Made by a program: the position numbers and the translations under genes | Source: Heliocidaris tuberculata | Taxonomy: Eukaryota; Echinodermata; Echinoidea; Camarodonta; Echinometridae | Direction: 5' to 3' | Assembly (NCBI GenBank): GCA_025618425.1 | Contig: CM046832.1 | Coordinates: 59,927,087 to 59,991,086, forward strand | DNA length: 64,000 bases | Notes under the pieces: generated by a model | Database searches by the model: none | Told to the model about the DNA's origin: nothing | Seen by the model: the letters and a program-made list of their open reading frames with translations, nothing else | In this document: one piece after another, positions 38,989-52,500 of the stretch | Layout: every line of letters starts with the position of its first letter | How positions within the stretch are numbered: the first letter of the stretch is position 1

Positions 38989-41900
38989 TTCCTCCGATGA
39001 CCTAGTATACCTCTTCTTCCGTCCATGATATGGTCCATTAAACTAGAATTCTAAAGCTGGGACGAAATCTAAGAAATGAGAAGCACATTGCTTGCTTTGG
39101 CATTATTTTCCCCGTTTCTCTTTTATTTTTTTAATTTTAGTGGGTTTGATATTTTTCTATTTTGTTTCCAGGCATTGGGTTTTTGGCAGTTTTCTGTTGA
39201 TGCACACTCCACGTAATCCAAAGGATTTCATATATGTATTTACTTCATGTCATCAACTTTCCCTATCTTTTCACTCCTCCGCTTAGTTCGATGACTACCC
39301 CAACCCCATCCCCCCCCCCCCCCATGCAACATACCCAGCCCATCATTTTGTGTCCATGTTAGGTGCAGTTTTCTTTACTAGTTTGATGCTCACAAACACT
39401 GATAAACTGGATATTTTCGAAATTAACATTCAGATAATACAAAATATGGAAAGAACGATATTTCCTTCTCATAATGCATTTTCTTTAAAAGAAAGTAGGA
39501 TGGGGCACACAGTGTCGGGCATGATACGCGAACTGTGCCACTTTAAATCAAAGAATTGTGAGGAACGTATGATGTGAATGTGTTTATTAAAAACAAAACT
39601 CGATTTAATATTCATAGAGAACAAGACATCCATGGTACAAGACACAGCATGACAATGAGGAAATTAAACTTTCCTCGAGATATCTCTTCTCTTACAAACA
39701 CCCTTCCACAGGGTAAGGAGAAAACCATAAGGAATTTCCTGAAGAATTTACCTTTGTGAATAACTGCAGATCGTTTTCTTTCATTTATTCATGTATTACC
39801 ATTTCAAAATACTTGTGCAAACAATACGCATATAGTAATTATGTAACAATAAGTTTCATAATTGACATGAAATGAAACATGAAACCTAGCTATATCAGTA
39901 ATATTGAATAAGAATTGAACATGAATTGGGGATGCACTGTCTTTCAAATGTAAAATAATCAAGCAGTTTGATTTATTTTGTTTTATCCTATACAGTTCCG
40001 TTCGTGGTTCTGGCTTCCCTTGGAACGGCTACCGCCTTCGAGTGCCTCGACTGCAGCGAAGTACCTGTTGAATGCGATGCCGACACCTGCGTTCCAACCA
40101 ACTGCACGACGTCGGTGCCTTGTGTCGGGTACTGTCTGGTCGCTACTTTTCCTGGTGTGTCACCCATCATCACCAATGGCTCCAATCCGTCAAGTCCTGT
40201 CACCAATGGCATGTACGCCTGCATCAACGATACCAACTTTGAGACAACGGGAAAGAAATACTGTCAGGTATTACATTATGTTTGGAGAGTGACCATACAC
40301 TCCTTGGGCTGTAATATTCGTCCATTAGAAAATAATGCGACAGAGCTATTACGGGCATTGTCCTAAATCGCACGGGTTTTCCTGAAAGAGTATATTTCTT
40401 TGGCAACATCATATACATTTCTTGGAAAGTAATAAAAAGAAATCAATTTCAAAAACATAATGTTTTCAAATTGTCTTATTTCTTATTTACATATATTAAA
40501 GTGCAACGGAAATATAATTATGAGCATCCTTGTTGGTTCTTAGTTACAAAATGGATACAGGAAGTTCTCATCATTTAAAAGAAAAAAAAGAAAAAAAGGA
40601 GAAAGGAATAGCGTGGCTATCTCTTGTCCCAGTGCTTCTTTACTTGATATATATTACCCTAGCAACCACTATCATCAGCTATCGGTTTGTATGTGTTGTT
40701 TGTAGTCACAGCTGTATGCTCTCCTTCTCATTTTCTTTCTCTTCCACCACTTCCTCCCACAAGGAGCATTCCGAGGACTACAGCTACACGAACGAGGGAT
40801 CCTATACGTGCTCCTGCGCCAGTGACGGTTGCAACAAAGTCCTCTACATGGCAGAAGCCACACTGCCCGAAGACCCTACCCTCTCACCCTCGAGTGAACC
40901 TGAAGCAACCACCAAACACCCGCCGATTAAAAACACAGGTGAGGACAGGTAGCTGGCAGTTTCTTGTTATACTAATGCCCGTTGCAACGACGCGTCATTT
41001 TGCCGTCAAAGCACTGCGCCCGTGAATGACCCAGTCTTCCAAATTGCAAATATAGGAGTGATCACAATGCCGCCTCGTGTTAAACGGGCATTATGGAGTG
41101 TGAAATTCGTTAGGAAGCACGAATTTCAGTAGGATTGACATAGGCATAGTGTTCTTGGTGTTCACATGATTACAAGAAACCGCACCCTTTAACGGTAAAG
41201 TGAGACTGAAGTTTCCGCATCTTAATGACTCCAGAATAAAAAACAACGGTTTGAAATATGAGACAGAAGTATTACTGTAATCCGAATTTCCACTACCCTC
41301 TGCTCTTGGGGATTGCATGAGGTAAAACTAAATAGAAGGTGGATTGAATCATGTTTTTTGTCAATACATTACTATGACTTTTAACCGTGATGATACTAGA
41401 ATATGAACGCACTGAAATAAAATAATCCACATTGTATCAGTTGACAAAGAATCATATTAATTTGTCTTATGCACTTGTATTTATGTTGCTTTTTGTGATA
41501 CGATTCTGTCTGTAATGTGTGTTTGTCGTTGAATGTTAAAGCGTGTGTCTGCTACTAATTTCCCGAATGCTGACTTTATGTGTTTAATCCTCACCTTCAG
41601 ACGCTTCAAATCCAGTAACACTAACATCCTTAAAACACAAATAAAGATTTGTATTTTGAAATCTATCTAAACTATCATTCTACAGACTATATTACCATTA
41701 TGCACAAATTTCAATCCCTCGTAAGAAAGATCAAGAGACATTCAATGATTTACATTTAGATATTGTTGCGATGCTCTTGTATAGTATGAGGAGGCGCATA
41801 TGTGAGAAACTGTGTTAAGGAACTGTCGTTTTACAGTTACGCATTTTTTAATGAATATACTTGTACATGTAGTCTTATTGCTCAGGTGCTATTGTAGGTC

Positions 41901-43481
41901 TGAAGATAAAAAGGTGTCCATTATTATGTAGATGCGCAATATTTTATTTTTTCCTCCAATAGGTCCGGATAGATCAGATGAAGGTAAGAAGGGACAGCTG
42001 TTGGATCGGGAGATCCTAGTCATTGTCGTGTGTTCTGTTGTGCCGGCAGTCCTCCTCACCATCGTGATCGCCGTCGCCGGGTACATCCACGTCACGCGAT
42101 ACCGACAGCCCATGATGGACGAACTCAACACCCAGACGCAAACGAGCAACACGGAGAGTACGAGCATCGACATGACCACGGATGAGAGCGAAACGAAACG
42201 ACTTGGGGACGACAGTCCTCCAGACAGCCCGCTTCATCTTAATGGGAACTACCTTCCTATCACTCTAGACGAGCTCATTGGAAAAGGACGTTTCGGCGCC
42301 GTCTGGAGGGCCAACTGGAAAATCAACAACGGGACCAAAGAGCGCACCATCGCCGTCAAGGTCTTCTCGGAATACGACTCGGCATCGTGGAACGTCGAGA
42401 AAGAACTGTTCACAGATCACTCGGTGATGATGCGACACGAGCACATTGTCCAATTCATCTCAGCGGAAGTCCGTCGGGTCAGCGTCACAAACGCAACACG
42501 TCAGTACTGGCTTATCACCAAATACTACAAAAATGGCTCCCTGCATGAGTATCTGCGGCAGCGCACTGTGAATTGGATCGACCTCTGCAAGTTATGTGGT
42601 TCAGCAGCTAGGGGATTGGCTCATCTCCATGCCGAGACTTATGGATCACAGGGATTACACAAGGTACCTGTGGCACATAGAGACCTCAAGAGTACCAACA
42701 TCTTGGTAAAGGATGATGGCACCTGCGCCATTGCTGACTTTGGATTGGCCATCCGACTAGATCCTCAATCATCAACGGATCAGCTGGCAAACAGCGGTCA
42801 GGTATGTTCATTGTTCATATTGTTTGCAAGACATTATTACGTCATATGGGACCTATCATTTTCTTTATATGTGCTTTTTATTTTAGATGCAACAATTTGA
42901 CAGCAGCTCAAATAATCAAGAGTGGCCATACCACAGCAGACAACCACAAAACAAAGCTCTTCGAGGGAATCTTGACCTTGGGTTTCCAAAAAACCGTCTT
43001 TGTTGGAAAGAATGATAAATTCAAGAATATGGCTAATATTAAATGAACCGTCTTCTCATTCTTCAAAAGCCCACTTATTTAAACCAAATTACTATGGAGA
43101 AGGTGTAGTTTGATTATGAGACGCAAGATTATCGGCCTCTCATATTCCCCTTGGCTAGCTGCCATACTTGATTGACCGTGAGTTAAAAGGAGACAATAGA
43201 CTGATAGAAACCCCCTTGGCGCGAACAAGGATGTTCGAGTAATGCACATTGGCATTTTGGTGTCAGTGACGCCCAATATGCTCAAGACATTTTGAACAAG
43301 AAACAAATGTGCCACTTTGCTCTCTCTGTCTCTCTCTCTCTCTCTCTCGTCATTATTGTTCAAAATCTTTAAAGTAGGGTAGAGACAGAAAGAATCAGGT
43401 CAAGTCCACAGAGGTCAAGATGGGCTGATAAATTGCAGGTGACACTTAAGGATGAAGAGGCTCTTTACTAAAAAACAGCTT

Positions 43482-43519
<38 letters not shown>

Positions 43520-46500
43520 AGCAATCTAAATATGCGCTTTTTTTCCTCTCATCGGAGGAACTATTAATCTTGACATTAAACGATATCATCTAGCATACCG
43601 CATCATTACATGGATATTACAAGAATCAAGGGATGAATGGCAAATCAAAATGATAATTGGAAAAAAAAATTCTTTCCCTTTCTATTCATCATGTTCTTAC
43701 AAATGACTATACGAAACGTGAAAAGTGAAAATAGATGTTCACTTTGAAACGGGCAGACAATGTTCTCGGACGAACAACAATCACAACAACAACAAACCCA
43801 ATGTTTACTTCTGACAACCATGCTTCTGTTAGAAGCGCCTTAAACTATTAACACCACTAGATTGTATTTCTTCCCCAAACGCATTTACACAACCTCCCAC
43901 TTGTCAAAATTTAAATGGAATTTTATCAAAAGAAAACAGAATGGTGAAATACTATATGATCTCATTCGTCAGCGGTAGGACCCCTGCTCCGAAGAATACC
44001 AGAATCATTGCGTTCCACCGTCATGTTCAGAATCAAAGGTCAAAACATAGCTGGTGACGTACAGATTTCACGAGAAACATGATGTTTTCTGAACTCCCAT
44101 CCCATGTTCAGATGATACGTCGACATGGGTCAAACTACTTTTCGTGGTATTGTTAAGGGAGAGGACTGGAAAAGCCAATGGCATTGATTATACCACGGTT
44201 TGATGTCCTGGTCTTCATGCCAAAAACAAAATGATGTCATAACATTAGTCATTCTCATCAATTAACATGTTTATATCTCCACTTCCGATTGCCATTTTAC
44301 TTTACACTTTAAATGTCTTTCTTTTATGAATTCATTGCTTAACACAAACACTCCTTAAATGATATTTATATACAACTTGTAAATTGTTTACATTTGTTTA
44401 TTTTAACGAATTGATAATCCATGTGATGTCAATTTAAAAAGCAACAATGTCAGATGCATTCTTATCTAACTGGTTTGTCATTCTTTAAACGTAAACTGAA
44501 TCTTCTACATTGTCAAGTCGCAAGATGTATGCAGATCGATTTCCTACACCCATAGATGTATCCATCATAATTATGGTGGAGTCGGAGTAAGCCCCTGTTT
44601 CAAGGCGGAGAAGAAAAATATTGATAAAGATTCCAGCGTGTCAACGGCAAGAGGGCAGCCTACGTCCATTCCGCATTCCTTCCCAGTATGGGACGGATTT
44701 CTCTCCCCCCTCCCCCCCGTTTACCGTCCCTGGATACGCCACAGAGACTTGTCAAAATACCAAAATACTTGCACGTAGAACCAAGTGATTTTGATTCTCG
44801 AAACAAAAAGTAGCAGTGGCTTCTCCAGCACTGAGCATGCTGGGTGGAGTTGACAAATCCCCTACCCCATGTCTGAAGGCAGGGGGGGGGGGGGATCAAT
44901 ACAACTTGCAAGGGGTCGAGAACGCGGGGCTGCCCACATGGGCGGAAATCCCGGGGGGACGGGGGGACGCGTCCCCCCCCCCCCCCCCACTATTTGGAAG
45001 GTAGGGGACACAATATCAAATGTCCCCCCCACAATTTGTGGTCTTTTATTATGAAAAAAAAATACATCATTCAAAACCGAAATTACCTACATGTACATGT
45101 ATTCTCAAATTTCGAAATATATAATTTTCTTTTTGTAAAGAACTTGTGTATAAAAAAAAAAAAAAAAAAAAGCGCTTGCAGCGTACGACTCGAACTCGCT
45201 ATGCAAGCCATGGGTATTTTACTCTATGATGCCAGCCAATTGATGAGTGACATCGATCGCCACGTGTCTAGGAGCTATCTATACAGTACGCTTACATCTA
45301 CCTTAGACAAACTGATGAACATGCAAGAAATTTATGTCATCCATTGAAGAAATAAAGAGCATGTTCCAGTGCCTGACTAGTTCTGTACTAAAGGATAAAA
45401 AACAATGAAATAGTACTACAAAGAGAAGAAAACGTGGGATTGTGAAATGCATGTACTTTCACTGCTTAAACTTTCATACCACAATAACTAAGTTTCTGGT
45501 CATGGTTTCTGGTATATGTATTCATTTCGCAATTAGCATGTAAATGAAGAAAGTCAAGTGACTAAATGTGATACTATTTGACATATAAGATATTACTGCT
45601 AAAAAAAAAATGAATACAACCAAAATAGAGTATGTAAAGTGAACATGTGATAATTTGACTTAAGTTTTCATGTTTCTACTGACGGTGCTCAGTGCAGTCC
45701 AAGTACATACACCTACATGTATATATGACAGTGCATTGCAGTGCTGCATTTCTGTGTCACATCTGGACATGAAATTTCTGTCATCCATTAAAAAATATAG
45801 AGCATGTTTCGAGTGCCTGACTAGTTTTGTACTAAAGGAAAAAATGAAATAGTAAAACAAAGAGGGGAAAACATGGGATTGTAAAATACATGTACTTTCA
45901 CTGCTTAAAGGCATTGATTAACATTGTTTCCAGTGAAAAAATCTGAGTTCTATGGTTCTGCTGCTTATTGGTGTCTTTGATAAGGTCTAAAAATGAAACC
46001 CTGAAAAAATTGTGCTTCAAAACTTTCATTAAGTGCTTTGAAAAGCCGAAAATCTATTGAGTAACCAGATTTACAATGCATGTGTTCCCCCATAGACGGT
46101 CGTTTTAATTATTATCGCCTACTATAATAAATAATCAAACCTCTGTTTGCGATCAGTATCTATAGGGTTTTGTTTATAATTTTTGTTGGTTTAAGAGTTT
46201 TTGAGTACATATGCAAGTATTCATATACATGTCTCATCTTGACATGAATTATTTTTAAATCAGGTGCTCACAATGTCTGCCTTTAAACTTTCACACCGCA
46301 ACAACTAAGTTTCTGGTATTTTTTTATATTCATTATGCAATTAGCATGTAAATGAAGAGGGTCAACAGACTGAATGTGAAAGTATTTGACATATAAAATA
46401 TTACTGCTCGAAAAAAAAATGAATACAACAGGAATAGAGTATGTAAAGTGAACGTGTGATCATTGAACTTAAATTTTCATGTTTCCACTGACGGTGCAGT

Positions 46501-48143
46501 CCAAGTACATATATCTATATCAATATCTCATTTGTTAAATGGGAGAATGGTTTGCTACATTAGTGATTACAGCTTTTAAGTACCTGATGTACTACATGTA
46601 TGTTTTATATTGTAGAAAACTGTTCAAGACTAGACTGCAAACGTTGCAAATGCTTAAGTTGTGAACTTGTAATCGATAAGCCGACGCCTTGTCTGCACAC
46701 AATATTATGTATGTATATGAAGAGAGGTTATTCATGAAGATCAGGTTCTGACTTGTTAATTTCTACTATAATATTTAATTTGTAATAAAGTCGTACACTA
46801 ATACAAGAAACGTGAGAGAGTTACAAGTGTATTAAGTATACAAATCTCGTGCTGCAAAGCTAAGCCTGGCAATAACTGAAGGTACTGGGGAAGAGTGCAA
46901 AACTATATGCGAAATGAAGGATTGTATGTCAGTTTCATTGTTTATGCATGGAGGAGAATCTCTGAAAATTTCATACCAATCTGATTCATATTATCCGAGA
47001 TATGAGTGAAAATATAAACAAAGAAAATAAAAGAAAATGAAGCGTTACAGTAATGCTCTCACACTATTATCATTAAATATATTCTTTTTCCACTGACTAT
47101 TTTTCCAAAGCTTTGCCATAGTTGGGCTTCTGTGATACTATCTGAGATATTTCTTTGCCATTTCACTTCATAACTGAGCACTTTTGCATTCTTCCCTCCT
47201 ACACTCTTACCCAGGATCTTTAACTTATAATCATTGGTCTTTCAATCCAGAGTACTTTTCTATTTTGTATGTTAACTATAAAGAGACTTGGTCTTATAGT
47301 AGACACTGTTTTACCTTTTTAACTGTTGAACAACTTTGTACTGAAGAATACACAGAACACTGGTTTCTTGAATATATTGTCTTTATTTACTAAGCAGCAA
47401 TGAATGAAGAATATTCGCAAAATTTTCAGAAGAAAAGGTATGGGAATTCATGACGGCATTTAGCTGTAGACAAGAAAGGCAATCTATGTGCATCACCTAT
47501 AAGGTATTGAAGGTCTACTTAAATAAAGATGTACAATTTGCTGACTTTATTCAAATTTTGTTGCATAGATTGTTTATTTATTTGTGAGCTTACGTTATGT
47601 ATCAATCATTTTATTTATTTCTCATTCCTTATTTATTACTGATTCGTTTACTAATAAATAAAACAAGTATCTAATAGGATGAATTAAGTACACTCAAGGA
47701 AGCAACTGTAATCAAACAAATTTAGAAAGGGACAGAATAATGAACTAAATGATTGTGATCGCTACCACAATCATGCTGACCAGGAAGAAGAACTGATTGT
47801 GTAGAGGCTGCCTTAAACATTGACAAATGAATATGTGGGAGAGAAATGGGGATGAAAATACCATGTTTGTTAACATTTAAAGTGCGACCGATGAGACTGA
47901 GCAAATGAGTAATAGAGACTCACAATTTCTGGCATTCCTTTCGAGTTAGAATGTTTTCATTTATATTTATGCACGCACATTTATTCATGTACTGGAGTAC
48001 TGATGGATCTAGGTAGGGGGGGGGGGGCGGTTACTCCCAATACCCCATGCGTGTGTGTGTGTGTGTATATATATATGTATATATGAATATATATATGTAT
48101 ATATATATATGTATATATATGTATATATATATATATGTATATA

Positions 48144-48239
<96 letters not shown>

Positions 48240-49532
48240 GGTGTGTGGGGGTGTGTGTTTGTGTTTGTTACTCTGCAGAACAGCAAAGTGGAAAACAAAA
48301 ATGTGTCCCCCCCCCCCCCCCCCCACTTCTGAGGGCAGATTTCCGCCCATGGCTGCCCAGATACTGCATCCCCCTCTCTTCTTCCCGTCTTTTGAGTATA
48401 CCGCCCTGCTGTTTATCGGTTTCTGGATACACCCGGTTGTAGGACGATTCTAGACTGATGAGGGACTCCCTTACAGGACATCCATTCTCAACATGATACT
48501 TCAAACTTGTCAAAGTTTCAGCACGAGTAACATGATTCTTCAAAATTAACTATCAGGATACTTCAAACTTGCCAAAGTTTCAGCACGAGTAACATGATTC
48601 TTCAAAATTAACTATCAGGTTACTGGGTTCATTTTTTTTCTTCAAAACAGTAATCTCCATTATCATACCCACTATCAAAATATTTATCAGAAATGTGTAC
48701 TCAAAGTGATTCCATTCTTCATCTGAAACACAAGTGAAACCCCAAATGGGATTACTGGGGGATATAGGGGATGGCACCCCATTAAAAATTATATCTGCAA
48801 ATTCATAGTAGCTGTACATTTTGTGAAAATGAGGACTGTTCTTTGTTTCATGCTGGAAACTTTGTGGTAATTTTGTCGGCAAATTTGAAAATCTGAGGAC
48901 CCTATCAACTCCTGTGGAAAATTTTGAGAAATCTCTGGATCTATTTTACATATGTTTAATTGTTATTCTTGGGGTAATTGTTATAAAGTTGTTTTTTTTC
49001 CACAACTTATCGGTAAATATGATCCGACTCCCTCATTCAAATCCTCTGATAAAGCCCCTGCACAGTATTACATTTTCACATGGCGAATCTGTTATATTGT
49101 TTATGTTACTGTCTGCACCATTCGAATGATTTCATATCTTTCGGGATATATTAAGTTAGACGAAAAGTATGTGACGTGCCAACTTTGTTTATGTCTGTCT
49201 AAAACTGCCCCAACCAAATGATTTTAATATTCTCGGGGTAATGCATCAGTACTGTCAGTGTCAGATACACCCGTCGATAGTGATCTAGAACCTGAAAGTT
49301 TACCATAATTATCCAGTTATCCACCTCCGCTGTCTAGAAAATCGGCAGAATTGCCAATAAAGCAAATAATACTATACATTATATGCTTTTACACATCATA
49401 GTAGTTTTCTGTTGTTATAAACCAGGGCCGTTTGGAGGGGGGGGGGGGGTAAGAAATTCCAATTCTCTTCTTTATTCAACATTTCCATCAGGAAAGCGTT
49501 TTCCTTAACCTCTACTAGCAATTTTTAATCCT

Positions 49533-49597
<65 letters not shown>

Positions 49598-52500
49598 GAG
49601 AATTTTCGGGTAACTGGTCGACGCCATCCAAGTGGCGTAGCTACTGTTAGCAAAGGGGGCACATGTCCCTTCTCCCCAATTAAATGGTGAAAAATGGTGG
49701 AATACAGAAAAGGAGAGAGAGAGAGAGAGAAGATCTGGTGCTCCCATTAACCAATGCCCCCTCAATAGCTGGATCCCTGCTGGTTACTGCCCTCCGCCCC
49801 AGCTGCCTTCAAATTTCTCCCGACGCCCCTGATAAGAACAAGTCTGTGTTTAGACAAAATTTTTGGCCTTTTGACTCGCCGTTTATCTCGTGTGACTAAT
49901 TGCTTTCCTCTTCAGGTTGTGATGATTAGGGACAGTGTTGACTGAGGAGGATGAGACACTGACTAAAATAATAGATAAATGAGGTGAAAATTTGACAAAT
50001 GTAATGAACGAAAAAAAAGTGGATAGAGAGGGAGAGACAGAGAGAGAGAGAGAGAGAGGGTGAGAGAGGAAAGAAATTGGTCGAAAGAGGAAGAGGTAAA
50101 CGGAAAAGAGGAGATGAAGTAGCTGGGGAGGTTTTCAGGAAAGTTGCAAAAACGAACACAATGATAGGAAACGTTTCGCTTCACTGGTCTAAAACAAAAT
50201 AGATGAACAAAATGAAATTGCATTCGACGAAATAAAACACTTGGGTCACTGCTGCCATTTGTAGTCTTTGTGTGGTCTTTGTCGCAATGCTTTTCTTATA
50301 ATAATAACTAGAATATTATCTAAAAAATCTGCGAACTATCTTAAAATCATAATGCTTCCTTGTTTCGTTTCTAATATCTAAGAGGCATAATGATAAAGAC
50401 ATACTTTGATAAACAACGCTAATGAAAAAAAAAAACCATGCTTGGTTATATAACGGGAGGTCGAAATGACCAAAGTTTAAAGAAAAAAGTCAAATATGTG
50501 CAATTAATCTTAAATACGACTCTATTTTGTATACTGTCGCTCATACATTTATGTACAGATATGGATTTAGATGATTATGGCATCGTAACTCGGGAGTATA
50601 ATGTGGGGTGGACATGAAAAAGGCATATGCCTATGAGGGAGGTTGGGGACTGCAGACTCCCGAGAATTTCGGCGAAAAAATAATCGGGCAACTGTCACCT
50701 TATATTCGAGGAGCGATCGAAGTGCCCGAATATATACTTTTCTTATCTTTTATGTTTAATTTTTGAAACACTCTCGCCTAATTTTTCAATCTCGCCCTAT
50801 GTCTTTCTCTCTCCCTTTCACTCCCCTCCACCCCCCCCCCCCCCTCTCTCTCTCTCTTTCTCTCCGATACATAACGTGCCAGTCCTGGATTAAATCAACT
50901 TAAATGAATAACTTCGGCCCTGGTGATAAAACATTTTAGCCCATAAAGCCCCGATGCCTCTCGTTAAATCAGCAAGCATTAACTGTTTTTGTTCAGGATG
51001 ACACCGGATCAAGGTCTGACGCACTTGTTTTCATTAATGTGTTTGTCTTGTCTGTTTTGAAAAGACTCGTCACTTTAAAATAACATTTAACAGGTGCATT
51101 ATAGTGTCTATGTATATGAATTAAGGATTTAGTTACAGATCAATTACATCCCCCTTGATCTGGTCCGTGAGACAAAATCGTCATGATTATTGAGCCTCAA
51201 CATCAGCTTTCATTGCAAAAGAAATACTCATCCGAAATGCGTGGAAAAAGAGAATGGGTTCGCAGACGTTTGTTATTGTAAATGTCAAAATAACACCGCA
51301 TTTGTCGATGTGAAAATGACATTGTTCTTGTTCAAACTTTTAAAGGAGATCTTGGCACACACTTACTCTTTAGGACATCAGCACTAATCATTACTGGAAC
51401 ACAGAAATATTTCTTGTTCATTTTCAAGTCAAAACGTTGAGGTCGCGGACAAAGGGTTCCCCCATCGTTCATGTTCTGCATCTCAGAAAATGAGAATATT
51501 AGTGATTAAAGAAGAATGAAACCCTGGGGGAAAATCAATTTTAATGAAAAGAGAGGATAGAGAGAAGCAATTTCAAAAAGTTTCATCAAAATCGGTTACG
51601 AAATGAGAAAGTTATGAAACTGGCAGCTGACAGTTATGTTAATAAGTATCTGAAGAGGAAATTATAAAAACAGATAAAGTCATTGTCCGCTTCCTTCATT
51701 GTTTTTCACGAGATATTTGTACAAAATTGCTTTCAACTCGCTCTCACCCTCTTTCTCAAAAACATTTTAGTTTCAAACAAACATACCCAACCCAATTACC
51801 ATGTTCAAATGTAACACCACGATGTTTCGATAAACATTTTTTTTTTTATAAATCTTTGTTTCATAAGAGATAAGAAAAAAAAAATGAAACGTGTGATAAC
51901 ACAGTTAGCTGTTTATCAACAAATGAAATAACAAGATTAAGAAAGAGGGGATTTCCAAAAAATATTTTGTTTTGTATTGTTGAAATATCAGTGCTGTGGT
52001 GTCTTCGCAGATAGATTGTCTTTTTAATCTTAACAAAATTCTGGCCTGATAAAGTGGAAGATGGTGAGCTTAAGGGTATTGACCGGAGATACTCTTTAAA
52101 AAGGGAAATCCAACCTTACGAGCAAGTTGCTCTGAAAGAAAGAGGAAAAATCAGAGAAGCAGATTGATGAAAGTTTCAACGAAATCGGACAAGCAATAAG
52201 AAAGTTATGAATTTTTGAAAGTTGTAATCACTATGCATATGGGAATTTCAAATTGGCCGAATAGGTAATGTCACTGTGATGTATCTGTGGACAACTCCCC
52301 CATTCGCTCTAACACACAAAATGACTAAAATGTCACTTTTTTTCCAAAATGCATTACTCATTAGGATTTTTTCGTTCATGAGGACCTATAACAATATGCT
52401 ATCTCCAATATATTTTGAGTACTTCCCCGAGGGTAAAAGCGCCTCGAAGAAAACCGCAAATTAGTGATATTTTTGTGTACGACAAATGGGAGAGTTGTCC

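Larger units (their letters stand above)
5549..39995 (+). other. TGFBR2-like: Intron 1 of the receptor gene (about 34.4 kb)
   Basis: The intron is bounded by GTGAGT at 5549 and CTATACAG at 39988-39995. It holds MITEs, SINEs, a LINE fragment, tandem repeats and microsatellites, which are listed separately. I see no host coding exon in it. Between listed elements the sequence is AT-rich and featureless. The boundary depends on the exon 1 call. Confidence 0.65.

Noticed and set aside
40530..40763. Upstream extension of exon 3 as a separate start (open frame from 40530)
   Set aside because: It is intronic, Lys-rich and hydrophobic text before a good acceptor. The phase-matched junction from exon 2 explains exon 3 fully.
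48047..48442. Poly Tyr-Ile ORFs on both strands
   Set aside because: These are translations of the TA/TATG microsatellite.
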